64,000 bases of DNA from Whitmania pigra (lineage: Eukaryota; Annelida; Clitellata; Hirudinida; Haemopidae), in assembly GCA_021613335.1 (NCBI GenBank), contig JAJTWR010000362.1, forward strand, positions 862,501 to 926,500, in the 5' to 3' direction. Of this stretch, positions 1-11,741 are shown piece after piece. Position 1 is the first letter of the stretch. Each line of letters begins with the position of its first letter. Position numbers and translations under genes: made by a program. The notes below the pieces were generated by a model. It had not been told where the DNA came from and ran no database searches. It was given only the letters and a program-made list of their open reading frames with translations.

Positions 1-304
1 ACGAGTGGATATCAAAACTTTGCTTGAAATTCTTCAGGAATCTATCGCAAGATCATAATTCGTTTCGGAGATGACTGGATGATCTGGATAAGCTGTTTCT
101 GAAACACGTACCGTTTGAAAGAAGCTTAATGAGTTTGTTCGAGGATAGATGTAATATACACATCTAGTTTATTTAATCGTCGATTAAACAGTTTTAAATT
201 TGTAATTTGTCCCTAAAATCTCCTAATTGGGTAAAAGAAAGAAAGCATTTCGTGAACTCATCTCGGACTCCATCATGTCGCTAATGATGTGGGTTTCACC
301 GCAG

Positions 305-331
305 GACGGGGCTTATCAAGTTCAGCAGATG
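305..331 (+). CDS. Possible 27-bp upstream exon of the Rbfox-like gene
   Basis: A polypyrimidine-poor ACCGCAG acceptor precedes nine codons reading DGAYQVQQM, followed by a weak donor (ATG|GTTCGT). The exon is phase 0 at both ends, so it would join in frame to the next exon at 1629. Glutamine- and tyrosine-rich short exons are common in the N-terminal region of Rbfox proteins. It could equally be chance, since 27 bp carries little information and the donor is poor. No initiator ATG for the gene was identified, so the true start probably lies before the window. Confidence 0.3.
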
Positions 332-1628
332 GTTCGTTATTACTTCACAAATGTTTAAAAATTTATTTCTGGGTAGTAATATTAACTAATTAATAAGTTT
401 TTAATCTTATAGCCGAATTCAATGTAATTGCGATGACCTGCAGAGCGTTGACTTTGAGATTAAAAGTTAATCTTGAATCGATCGTCATTTTCTGTAAATA
501 GCGAGGCGGTTCGACGCAAAAGTAACTTAACGAAATACTGTTTTCCATGAAGATTTCTCTGTTTTATGGGGTTAATTACTTTGTTTCAATTGCGTTTCTT
601 AATTTTTTTGTCAGTTTATCATGCGCAACGAAGCAACTTGTTCATACTTTTGTTCTTAGACGACATGCTTTCTAATTTGATATATAACATTAACTTTAAA
701 AGAACATTTACTGAATTCATGCTGGTTACTAATTTTTAATTACTTTTTGGGAATATTTGTTTAATTAGTCTGCCCATATCATTAAAGTACAGTTCATGAG
801 AAAGCTTTTGTGATAACCCTGTTGTAATTTCTCTGAAATTTACTCAAACACAAATGATTACCTAAATTATTACACAAATCAAGAGCATGTTTGCTATGCG
901 GTTGTCGTGCCCGTGTTGTGTCGTGATGTAATTTTGCATGGAACGAGTTATCTTTTGTAAAAACAAGACAATAACATTGTGCTTACTTTATGACGACTTA
1001 TTTGAAAAGTGCAATGAGGAGTCTCTAAGAAATTTTCATTTCTCATGGCTGGGGATGGCTATCTTGTATCTGTGGAATCCAAAGTATTTCACTGATGGCT
1101 GATTTAGTAATACATCAATCATAGCAATCAGTCAATCTCACAAGAATATAATTGGCATCTAGGCAGATGCTTGCGTGGAATTATGAAATATGAATTATTA
1201 TAAATAAATATTATGAGATGTTACGTGCAACTAAGCAATATTAAGTCCTACTATATCCTTTCGGCTTAGGATTGAAGTTGTCGTTGTTGTAAAATATGGT
1301 TTTGATCATTTTTTGGTCATTCGAACTCACATGACATGAGATGTCCGATTTCTTTAGCATGTCATTCTGACGACATCAGCATCTTATCTTAAGTCAGATA
1401 GTAATAACGTCATAATTTTCATAAATTTTATAATTTTCGTTTTGCTGACAAAATCTAGCATGGCAACATCTTTAACTGAGTTGGACATTTTAAAAGTAAT
1501 TCTTGCTATGTAGTTAATGTTACGTAATATTAATGCATCATGCATTACATAAATATTACACAACATCATTACATTAATATTATCACATCGTCGTTAACAA
1601 TAATCGGTCGAAACATTTTAACCGACAG
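332..1628 (+). other. Probable intron or 5' region of the Rbfox-like gene
   Basis: AT-rich sequence with no credible exon. It contains one sense-strand TGCATG (935-940), the Rbfox recognition hexamer. Short open frames here have no coding character. Confidence 0.5.
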
Positions 1629-2475
1629 CAATTCCTCACTGGACAACCGGCCTTACCGGCGGGATTTCAAATCCAACCGACGGCGACGGCCGTTCTCGAC
1701 CCCTCGGCCTACCAGAGGGTGGCCACCCCGGCCATCCTCCAGGCAGCCCCCGTGCCCTCGGCGGTCGTGCCGGCCGTCCCCGCATCGCCCAATCAACTCG
1801 TCGCGACGACGGCTTCGAGCCAGTCAGTCTCGACCTCGACGGCGACGAGTCCTTCGACCGTCGTCAGCTCGACGTCGAGTTCCCCCGGGACGGTTCCCAT
1901 GACGACGGCGACGACGAATTCCTTCCTGGACGCCCCGGTCGGTGATGAGTTTCGGGTTTTGTTGTTAATTTTGTTTTGTCGTTGTTGTCGTCGTTGTTGT
2001 TGTCGTTGTTGTTGTTGTTGTCGTTGTTGTTGTCGTTGTTGTTGTTGTTGTTAACGATGATGTTGTTGTTGTTGTCGTTGTTGTTGTCGTTAACGATGAT
2101 GTTCGAATGTCAAATACGAAGGATGTTACGGTTGATTATAATGACACGAGAAATGTGGGTGCTGTTGTAGTGACAAATTAGTAACACTAAGAATATAACA
2201 TTATATAATATTTTAATAACGATATTAATAACAACAACAACAATAATAATAATATTAATAATAATAAATTTACAATAGTAATAACAATAATAATAATAGT
2301 AATAAAAGTTTACCACCCTCACAGAAGGAACTACTCAGCCATTCAGAGAGTGGTCCGAAGAGACTTCACATCTCCAACATCCCGTTCAGGTTCAGGGAGA
2401 ACGACCTCAGATCCCTGCTGGAGGTCAGTGACCCTTGACCTCTCAAAGAATGAAGACAGCGGTGTTGATGATGAC

Positions 2476-2508
<33 letters not shown>

Positions 2509-2892
2509 AATGATGATGATGATAGAGACGGTGCATGGTTTTGGTTATGATGACAAGGATGCCAGAAAGATAATTGGCAGGACATCCTTCTGCAAACTGA
2601 ACTAACAACAACAACAACAACAACAATTATCCATGACTATCATGGTGACAACCACGATGATGGTGATGATGATGACGATGATGACGATGGTGATGGTGAT
2701 GGGGATGGTATTGGTGATGATGATGATGATGATGATAAATCATTATCACCCATCAGGGTGCTACCATTGCAATGGTAACGTGTTAAGGATGCCTTACCTT
2801 GTTTCTTCACAGCCCTATGGCACAATCACAGATGTCGAGATCATTTTCAACGAGAGAGGCTCCAAGGTTATTATTAACATCATTACCATAAT

Positions 2893-2932
<40 letters not shown>

Positions 2933-3848
2933 GTCATTATTATTATTACGATTATTATTATATTAATTATTATCAGTATTATTGTTATTATTACTATTCT
3001 TGTTATTACCACCATCATTGCTGAAGGTGAGCCAGTGAGCCCATTAATGTTGCCCTCATAAAAAAATTAAGCAGATCATCTAATTAATTATTCAAGTCTG
3101 TTTGTGGATGGAAGTAACATTATACGGCGAATGAATATTCGAATATTCTTGCAGGTGTGCGAGTGTGCGTGCGAGCGAGAGCTCGAATTTTAAGTGGTAT
3201 GGTGTCATTATACAATTCATCGTTTACCAATTTTTTGTCTGCCTCTGCCCTTAATCGGGCCGACCGGTCAAACGATAAGCATAAATTTGCATAATGAAGC
3301 ATTGCAGGACAGCCCGTGGCCACTGTCTTCTCCGGGGGTCTTCGACCTAGATTAGTCCTGCCAAGGTGACCTATCATTAGTGACCTGACCTATTTTTTGG
3401 TGCACCCAGAGATGTTATGAGACTCGAGACTCGCATGGCCGTACTGTATCATGTGATTGGTATTCGTGTTTGTCTTGCTCGTCTGTCAAAAGCATCCGAA
3501 GCATCTTCTTCTCGATGGATTTGATTGGTCGTAGAGGATGGTGAATATTCATTTTTTATTAGTGCATCCTGGAATGACCTGTTCGTTTAGTTTTTATTAT
3601 TTACAATTTCTCGCGACCCGGACTACAGGTTCGAGCCGTTTGGTCCGGTCGGACGGACGATTGATTGATCGGCTCACGAATATTCACGAGATCATTAACT
3701 ATGCGTTATTTTCATTTCATTTGCTTTGATGATGATTACGATGACTCTGATTTAATCTATGATTCCCTCTGAGACATCATTGCTACTGGTTTGATAATTC
3801 CTATTGTTGCTTCAACTAGCATCATCATCATCAACATCATCATCATCC

Positions 3849-3879
<31 letters not shown>

Positions 3880-4785
3880 GGCCAATTCAACCACTAGATT
3901 AAAATTTACTGCTTGAGAAGATGATGATGACGACGACGATGACAATGATGATGATGTAATGAGTTACAACCAGACTAAATAAGGAATTTCAGTGAAGACA
4001 ACCAATAGGCTGCTAGGAATGACATGACCTGCTTTTCTATTGGTTAACAATGAACATCTCGGGCTGCCCTCCCATTCCAACTGGCCGATGAGAATGTCGA
4101 AGAGTCGATCAAAATAATACTTTATTAATTTTGTCGTTGAATATTTATTGAATGAATTCATAATTTTGTTTTCTGTTCTGCATGGATGCCTGTCTATTTG
4201 CCTGATGCCTCTTAAGTGTGGATGTGTAGACCTGTTAGTAAGTTTATTTACGTAGATCGAGGGCATGAACTTTTGAACTTTTGACCTTCTGTGACCTTTA
4301 GGTCTAACCTCCTTCTAACCTTGCCAAGTTTGAAAGGGGTATCTGTATTTGCATAAGACAGCCTTTTTTTGTTTAAATTAGTTGCAACATTTTATGAATT
4401 TCAATTTAAATAGTTTTAATAGTTTAAATAAAAATATTTTAAATAGTTTTAAATAAAATTTTCATTTTATAAATCAATCGAGCTTTAAAGATGGCAAAAT
4501 GTTCATCTGTTAGCCACGATCCTTCGCCGGGATTTGAACTCCGAATCTTTGGGTATGAAGATGGAAGGTTTAAAGGAGATTCTGGGAACCACAGTCTGGA
4601 ATAAGGACTTACAATTTGCAACATTATCATCATCATCATTTTGGCTGTGTTGATCAATGTCATCATCGTTACCATAAACATTTTTACTAATGACGACATG
4701 ACAATGCTGTGACATGGTGACTTGTCAGTTGTTTGGTGCATATGCATGCTAATAGAGATTTGATCATCATCATGACCATAATGAT

Positions 4786-4848
<63 letters not shown>

Positions 4849-7800
4849 TCGATGCATCCACTAAATGATTGACTGTTGTCTTGTTAGCAAGCGAATTGAG
4901 TACCAGATGATATAACGGTGCGCATAAATTATGCGACATTCGATCGTACCATTGGTCGATCGTCCGAGGGCGAAGCACGTGATTGGCCGACGGAGATCTG
5001 CATGTAGCATCTTTTAAATCGAGATCTGTTTTTTCCTCGATTCTGAAATAATTTTTTTCCTTCCATTCACCTTCAAGCATTTGTTTGGGATATGTCCTAT
5101 TAATAACTGCTTACTTTTAATTAATTGTCATGGTAAATAATTAAATTAAATTAATTAGTTGGTTCGAGATGTAACAACATTACCTAGATGTATTTAAATG
5201 CATATGAATTTAGTGGGGGCTTATTCGAGAAATTATTGTTCAAATAATTTAGCTAATGATGTTTAAGGATCAATTATTAGGATTTAAATATAATAATAAT
5301 AACAATAATAATAATAACAACAATAATAGTAATAGTAATTATAATAATTAATAGTAATAATAATGATAGTAGTAGCAATAATAATGATTAATAATAATAA
5401 AGTAAATAAGGAGGTCCTGTAATTAATTAATTAATTAATTATCCTAAGCTCTTCCTTTTTCTCTATTTCACATCTAGGCCTGACCAAATTATAATTTTGC
5501 GGTAATTAACATATGCTAATCCTTTGACCAATCAAGGGCTTCGGCTTCGTGACCTTCGAATCTGCCACGGATGCGGAGAGGGCTCGGGAGAGCATGAACG
5601 GGTCGCTGGTGGAAGGTCGAAAGATCGAGGTCAGTTGATTGTAATGACTTATGTTAATTAATTGTAATTAGAATAATTTATGCTAATTCATTTCAATTAG
5701 ATGCACCGTTGATTTAATTTATTGCCAATATTTTGTTGGATAATTTACAGATGCGTCAGGCATTTTGGCTGTCGTACGATCGTTTTAGATTTATTATTGG
5801 TTATAATTATTATTGTTAATAATTATTAGTGGTTATGATTATTAATTATGATTATAATGAATTCTAGTCTGCAAAAGGGAAAATGATGTCTGTTTAATAT
5901 TCATGACTTTGTCCGACAGATAAACAACGCGACAGCCAGGGTGGTTAGCAAGAAGCCGACAATTTCAGCTGCAGGTGACGATGATGATGTGGATGAGGAA
6001 GATGATGATGATGTCGATGATGATGATGATGATGATGACGACGATGATGATGATATGTGTTTACTAAATGCATGCTACTAATTATTATGCTGCTATGAAT
6101 TGTTGTTGAACAGAGTCAGTTAGCAGTGTAGATAATGGCGACAGCAATAGCAGTGGCCAATCTGCCGACATTTCGAATAATTAATAAAAACACATTCAGA
6201 CTTCGACACGACCTTTTCACCCGATCCAGATGCCGACTCCGCCCTGAAGATGATGATGGTAGCTCCCCCCCTCTCCCTGGCTTCCATAGTAACCCCGATA
6301 GCCTCCTCCAGAAACAGGATCCACGCGTCCTATCTCACAACCGCGGCAGCCATTAGGCACACGCTGCCCGTAATGCCCATTTCGGGTCTGCCCTATGCCA
6401 CGTGAGTAGTGCTGCTCGGAATATGATAAGTTATGTTAATGAGGCTGATGATGATGATAATCTTTGGAGACGATAACGTCTGCGGTAACGATGTGGATAA
6501 TAATAGTTATAGTAATAATATTAATGTAAACACAAGGAATATAGTTATTTGGAAATGTTATTGACGATTCTATAATAAATTGCCCGTCGAGTAGTTGGAT
6601 GGTGATTTGATTGAAAAAGAAAAATGGCGACTTTAAACGTTGTTTACGTTGGGATTAAATGCATTCGATGGGCATTACAATAACCGTTGTCGTTATGTTA
6701 ATATTTGCGTTAATATTTATGACTCGTGATAACCGGTTGGAACTATGTCGACGATTCAATGCATAAGAATTTATTAAATTAATTTTTTATTTACACGATT
6801 AATTATCTAGTGAATTACTTATTAAATTAATTAACAACTTATTTATTAATTAATACATTTCATCAATTAATGAATAATAGTTATCAATTGATTGATTAAT
6901 GAAATAAATATTTCCATTCCTTCATCAGGGCTGTGTACCAGGAGCCCGTTCTGACGACAGCGTTCGGTGATAGACTCCAGGTCAGCGAATTTATTTGTTA
7001 TTATTTATTTATTAAGTATTATTAATTAACAGGTCTATTTGACGATTTTTCTATGATAATGATTTTAATTGCGTAATACCTCTCTAAGGTCACTTGTTGG
7101 TTCATTCAGGCAATGAACTAATCTAGTGATGAATTATTTATGAATGCACATTCATTCATTCATGAATTATCCGAATTCACTAAATTGAACTCACTAAAGC
7201 AATGTCATTTAATCATCCATCAATACTGATAATAGTTTCTGAGTTTTATTTCTTATTTTACTTTATAATTATTATTATTATTATTATTATTATTTGTTAC
7301 TCCAGTCTTTCTCCCCATCCCACCTGAACACCCAAAGACTTACCGCCATACCTGCAGGTGCCACTGTCAATCCTGCTGGAGCTACTGGGTGAGGGAACAT
7401 CATCATAATCATCCCCATCATTGTCATCATCATCATTGTCATTATCATAAACATCCCCATCATTGTCATCATCATCATTGTCATTATCATAAACATCCCC
7501 ATCATTGTCATTATCATAAACATCCCCATCATTGTCATTATCATAATCATCCCCATCATTGTCATCATCATCATTGTCATTATCATAAACATCCCCATCA
7601 TTGTCATCATCATCATTGTCATTATCATAATCATCCCCATCATCGTCATCATAATTCATACCACAAGTTCACGTTGTCATCATATTTCTATTGCAGCGAT
7701 GTAATAAACTTTTACAGGCCTACCCTGGTCGCCACTGCGATTGGCAGAGAGATCGGTGACCCCTATCTGGGTCACGCCATCGGACCAATCACAGGCTACG

Positions 7801-8008
7801 GGGTCAGTTGGAAGCTTGACCTTTGCGATGTGACTGAATGAATGTCAAAGATTATAATTACTATGATGGTGATGATGATGATGATGATGGTGATTCAGTG
7901 GTAATTAAACAGCTATATCCTTTCGTGATGTTCATCGTAACATTCGCCCGTATTTTCCCGCAGACCGCCCTGTACAGGGGAGCCTATCAGAGATTCGCAC
8001 CTTATTGA
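1629..8008 (+). CDS. RBFOX: Rbfox-family RNA-binding splicing regulator (11 exons, 365 aa visible)
   Basis: Rbfox proteins bind UGCAUG in pre-mRNA and regulate alternative splicing in neurons and muscle. Exons read: 1629-1941, 2347-2423, 2813-2866, 5537-5629, 5920-5974, 6114-6152, 6200-6401, 6929-6980, 7306-7388, 7718-7802, 7964-8008. All phases agree and total 366 codons with the stop. Exon 1 encodes an Ala/Pro/Ser/Thr-rich N-terminal tail. The RRM spans the next four exons, with RNP2 near HISNIPFRF, the family signature [15 protein letters not shown]1 GFGFVTF and the end [15 protein letters not shown]. The C-terminal part holds [11 protein letters not shown], matching the ADPYHH..GP segment of Rbfox, and the last residues [11 protein letters not shown] match the conserved Rbfox C-terminus. 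The intron between 6152 and 6200 is only 47 bp; reading through it gives a stop. The initiator lies upstream, possibly outside the window. Confidence 0.93.
2424..2812 (+). repeat. Rbfox intron with (GAT)n tracts
   Basis: The intron between the RNP2 exon and the next exon holds a (GAT)n array near 2464-2523 and a second GAT/GGT-rich tract near 2650-2740. A TGCATG lies at 2532-2537, about 108 nt after the donor. The Asp-, His- or Ser-rich frames across it are microsatellite translations. Confidence 0.8.
2867..5536 (+). other. Large Rbfox intron (2.67 kb) rich in microsatellites
   Basis: Contains (ATC)n near 2898-2930, 3826-3880 and 4785-4848, and interrupted (AAT)n near 5288-5400. Three sense TGCATG hexamers occur at 4179-4184, 4743-4748 and 4999-5004. 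No exon was recognised between these points. An A/T-rich spacer with a GATTTGAACTCC-like sequence near 4530 resembles a tRNA B box but folds poorly. Confidence 0.7.
7407..7650 (+). repeat. Minisatellite of ATC/ATT-based units inside an Rbfox intron
   Basis: The intron after exon 7306-7388 carries a higher-order tandem repeat. Each unit begins CCCCATCATTGTCAT; longer units (about 42-45 bp) contain an extra (ATC)n stretch and shorter ones (about 27 bp) lack it. Long and short units alternate. All unit lengths are near multiples of three, so every frame stays open and gives His-, Met- or Asp-rich pseudo-ORFs on both strands. Confidence 0.85.
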
Positions 8009-8486
8009 GGGTTCGGGTCACGACACGACGAAAGCCATTCTGACCCTCCGAAGAAATAGTCGAGCATCTCGTCATCAGTGTAATGTCGATGTCATCGTCG
8101 CAGTCATTAAAACCACCCATTATTGTCTAGTCGATTACCCAGTTGTCAGGGCAAAGTCTATGGTCGTTACCATCATTATCATCACCATCATCATCATAAT
8201 CATCGTCGTCCCCATCATCTTGTCGTAATCATTTCTTATTCAGTATTAGTTTGTGTGCATTAAAAGCATCCTGTTAATGTGGCTTAGCACGAAATAGTGA
8301 TGATGAAGACTGTGATGGTGTTGTTGTTGGTGATGATGATGTTGATGATGATGATGACGACGATGATGATTGCGATTATGAGGATAATGATGCAACAGAT
8401 CGTTCAAGTTCAAGTTAAGCGTTCCCAGTCATTCACCATTGTCGACACTGACCTCGTTATCATAGTTTGCGTTGTTGTTGTTGATG

Positions 8487-8487
<1 letters not shown>

Positions 8488-8528
<41 letters not shown>

Positions 8529-8554
8529 TATTATTATTATTCTTATTATTATTA

Positions 8555-8640
<86 letters not shown>
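8488..8640. repeat. (ATT)n microsatellite
   Basis: About 150 bp of almost pure TTA repeats, broken by a few interruptions. It is responsible for long poly-Ile, poly-Leu, poly-Tyr and poly-Asn open frames on both strands. Confidence 0.97.
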
Positions 8641-9514
8641 CATTATTTGTATTGTTATTAACGCCATTTTAAATATTATTTTAATTATTTCCTCATTTTC
8701 ATGATTGTCACAGTCTGCCCGAGAAATATTGTTAATGTTGTTGATTTTGACGTTGTTGTTGATGATGATGATATTGTTATTGTTGGTGATGATGATGTTG
8801 TTGTTGTTGTTTATGTTGCTCATGTCACGATGGTCTTCGCATCTTGGATCTTCAGTTTGAAGCACACAACACTCAGTCGCATCAGTATTACGAGGAGGTC
8901 ATTATCAACGCTCAGTGTCACTTATTTGATGATTATGATGATGATTGTTATTATTATTTTGTTGTTTAATAGCGTTGTTGATGTTTTTCGCTTAAAAATT
9001 GTTTCATATTCATCAATAGCCATTAATTCATAAATAGTCACCAGTTAGTATTATTATTATTATTGTTATTATCGGAAGCTTTATTTTGTCCTTGGACACT
9101 CATCAAAGTCCTTCTTCCTTGGAAATGACGTGGTCGCACGATAATCACAAGTCGTTCTGCCTAATTATAATTTTTCATAGATATCTGAGAATTAATGCTC
9201 TTTATATTCATATTGATCTTGATGTTTTTCATTTTTCGATGATGTTGCCAAAAATCATTCTCAACCATTTTGAATTAAGTTGAAATCATGTATCGACACG
9301 AGGCATTATTGTCTAGCCAAAATCCGATCTATCTAGTTGTATTATTATTATTATTATTGTTGTTGTTATTGTTATTAATATTATTATAATCATCATTATC
9401 GATGCTTTTGTTTGTACTCATTTTCACCTCAATTGTCGATGTTTTTGTCGCTTGTCGTAAGGGTCGTTTGAAATTTTGAAAATGTCGCGTCGTTTTCCTC
9501 GTCCTGGATCTTGC

Positions 9515-9620
9515 GGAGTGAGTGCAATCCTTCCGTCGGTACGGAAATGAGTGACGTGCATTCCTTCGTACTGAATGGGAGTGAGCGTAAATGAATGACG
9601 TGCAATCCTTCGTACTACAC
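9515..9620 (+). repeat. Imperfect direct repeat with GTGACGTGCA cores
   Basis: Three related blocks of roughly 40-45 bp each carry a TGCAATCCTTC-like core followed by TACGG or GTACT. The second and third contain TGACGTGCA, a CRE-like palindrome half. The block is in the spacer about 1 kb downstream of akirin's 3' end. Function unknown. Confidence 0.55.
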
Positions 9621-9922
9621 TTTTACAACGGCATCTCTTCTATTTGTAGTCTTTTTTTTTGTAATCTGAAAGCGCGTGCAGCCATCTTTGGAACGAAGTA
9701 TAAATCTCCCGTAGACTTCCATAATCCATACTGTCCCTCTGGTCAGTCTTTACGCGATCCTGGAGGGATTGAATAATGATTTTTTGAAGAGTGATTTTAC
9801 ATTTTTAAATCATTAATTTTTAATTACGAAAAATTTTGAAACGATAAAAAATGCCCTTTTTTAAAAAATTACTCTCGCCACCTAGCGACCGAATTGGAAA
9901 ACGTATAGTTATTGTCGATAAT

Positions 9923-9956
<34 letters not shown>

Positions 9957-10615
9957 ATTATTATTATTATTTTGCTCGTGTCAATTATTGTTACGTCGGT
10001 TTTTATCGTTCAAATGATGCATTTGTCCATAATTGATATTATTTAATCTTGTTTTTTTATTTTAAATCATGATGATATTCTTAACTTGTCGGCCTAACGT
10101 GGCGATGAGGACGACGACGACGATGAATAACGAGGGATGATTGTGATGACATAGAAATTTAATAAAACATAGAATTACCAATGTTTCCATTTACCCCTTT
10201 ACACTGTTTACACACATGTTTGACTGAGGGTTTTTCATTGTTGTGCTATGGTTTTGATAATGCTTACTTACTTAAAATGAGTGATTAAAATTAAGCAGAC
10301 ATTTAGATGTGATATCACGTGACAGCTAGGGTCATTGAGGACATTAGGCTAACAATGAAGAAAGTAATGATTGTTTGTTGTAGTAGTTTGGAAATTAACG
10401 AAATTACAAATCATATTTAAAAAGTTTATGAAGACGAATGCCAAATAGATATCGGTTTTAAATATCGAATAAGAAATAATTTCATTCATAAAAAGTATTT
10501 TATTTTTAATCTCGCGCTATTATTAAAAGATAAAATTGACATGGTTCACCATGTCGACTGACTTTATCCATGACTTTCCACGAAAGTCCAGTTTCAGGGT
10601 CGAACTGTACCCAAC

Positions 10616-11221
10616 CTAAGACAAATAGCTGCAAAGGACAGTGCCGGAGCAGAGGCTCATGGCGTCACTGTTGAACTTGATGAAAGATTCGTACATCTCC
10701 ACCATTCTGCTGCCGAGTATGGTCTCGTATTCCTTCTTCAATTGCTCCTCTTTTTCCTTCATGGCTTTCAAGCACATCGACTCTACTTCGCCCAGGGTAA
10801 TAGTCGGAGTTTCGAGCGACTGAGCGGGTTTCTGGCTGGCTTTGGCCGGATTGAAGCGGCTATATCTCTTCACGTGGTGCCTGATGAGGGTCTTGACATT
10901 GGCTGTGTTTATGGCGATAGGGGAGAACACGTTTCTTGTATTCTTGATTTGATCTTCTTGCATGTACTCGCTAGCCACTTTACTGGTTCCAGAGACTATT
11001 TTGAATCTTTTCGTCGAAATTCGTTCTTTGTTAGCGCACTCTGAGTCGCTATCGGATTCCTCTCTCAGTCGTTTAGCCACTTTGATAGCCACGGCTGGCT
11101 TCTGAGGTTCAGCTGTGGTCGTTTGTCTCCTGATTCTCTGGGCTAACAGCCTTCTTCTTTTGAAATCTCTCTCGTACTTGATATCATCAGGATCGTTATC
11201 TCTTTGTCTCTTCAGAGCCAT
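10616..11221 (-). CDS. akirin: Akirin-like nuclear adaptor protein, intronless (201 aa)
   Basis: Akirins are small nuclear proteins that link transcription factors, such as NF-kB/Relish and Twist, to chromatin remodelers, and help proteasome nuclear import. The C-terminal third is diagnostic: a coiled segment with MKEKEEQLKKEYE, then EMYESFIKFNSD, ending in the family's terminal SYLS. The N-terminus is basic, with two KRRR-type patches (DFKRRRLL near residue 20) that would serve as nuclear localisation signals. Length matches the family's usual 180-220 aa. Unlike typical akirins it starts MALKRQRD rather than with the usual N-terminal box, and the segment just before SYLS (MSLCSGTVLC) replaces the common basic QIQRR-like stretch, so it is divergent. 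It is divergent in orientation from CPSF73. Confidence 0.82.
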   Translation of the reverse strand: MALKRQRDNDPDDIKYERDFKRRRLLAQRIRRQTTTAEPQKPAVAIKVAKRLREESDSDSECANKERISTKRFKIVSGTSKVASEYMQEDQIKNTRNVFSPIAINTANVKTLIRHHVKRYSRFNPAKASQKPAQSLETPTITLGEVESMCLKAMKEKEEQLKKEYETILGSRMVEMYESFIKFNSDAMSLCSGTVLCSYLS

Positions 11222-11741
11222 TGTTAAAAAAGGAGATGTTTTGAAAACCTTATGTAGTATTAGTGGACAGTAATGAATTTGTTAGTGCAAGTGATCAGCT
11301 GACTGTTTGGTTAGACGCGCTGCGTGGGGTCGTCCTCCTCAAAAGTTAACGGAAAAAGATCCTGAATATAAATTTTACGAATTAATTTATTTTCTTTTTA
11401 AGTTTTCATTTGGCAACTAATTGGGAAACTGTTTGAAAATTACAATTATTAACACTGTTATATTAAAAATTCGAAATTTGACGACAATGTTGTTTAATTT
11501 TTAAAATAACATCAACTTTATTTTAAATTTATAAAAAAATTTATGTATGTAAAAAAATAAAAAATATATAAAAAAATATCCGATGGTTATATTCAGAATC
11601 TTTTATTCCTACTTGAGACCGCACAATGGCTGCTCAGCATTCAATCTGCAATCAACCAGTACATCACCGTTAGAGAAATACTTGAATTAAACTCTTTAAA
11701 CCAAGAGAACATCTAAATCTAATTCTCAAAAAAAAACTCAA
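11222..11741. promoter_or_regulatory. Shared bidirectional intergenic region, akirin / CPSF73
   Basis: The two start codons face away from each other across 520 bp. The central part (11480-11590) is very AT-rich. No clear TATA box can be assigned to either gene. A shared promoter is an inference from spacing only. Confidence 0.45.

Larger units (their letters stand above)
8009..10615. other. Intergenic spacer between the Rbfox-like gene and akirin, rich in trinucleotide repeats
   Basis: Contains GAT tracts near 8300-8370, a long (ATT)n array near 8490-8640, shorter (ATT)n near 9340-9360 and 9930-9975, and a small imperfect direct repeat at 9515-9620. No protein-coding gene was recognised. 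Akirin's probable poly(A) signal (TTTATT on this strand, about 10498-10503) marks the right end. Confidence 0.6.

Noticed and set aside
4500..4610. tRNA gene or tRNA-derived SINE with a GATTTGAACTCC B-box-like sequence
   Set aside because: The T-arm pairing is poor and no A box or acceptor stem could be drawn.
7389..7841. His-rich 150-codon frame resembling a metal-binding protein
   Set aside because: It runs through the CCCCATCATTG minisatellite in an Rbfox intron; only its end overlaps a true exon, in the same frame by chance.
8410..8865. Poly-Asn/Ile frame on the minus strand
   Set aside because: Produced by the (ATT)n microsatellite; no domain, no splice context.
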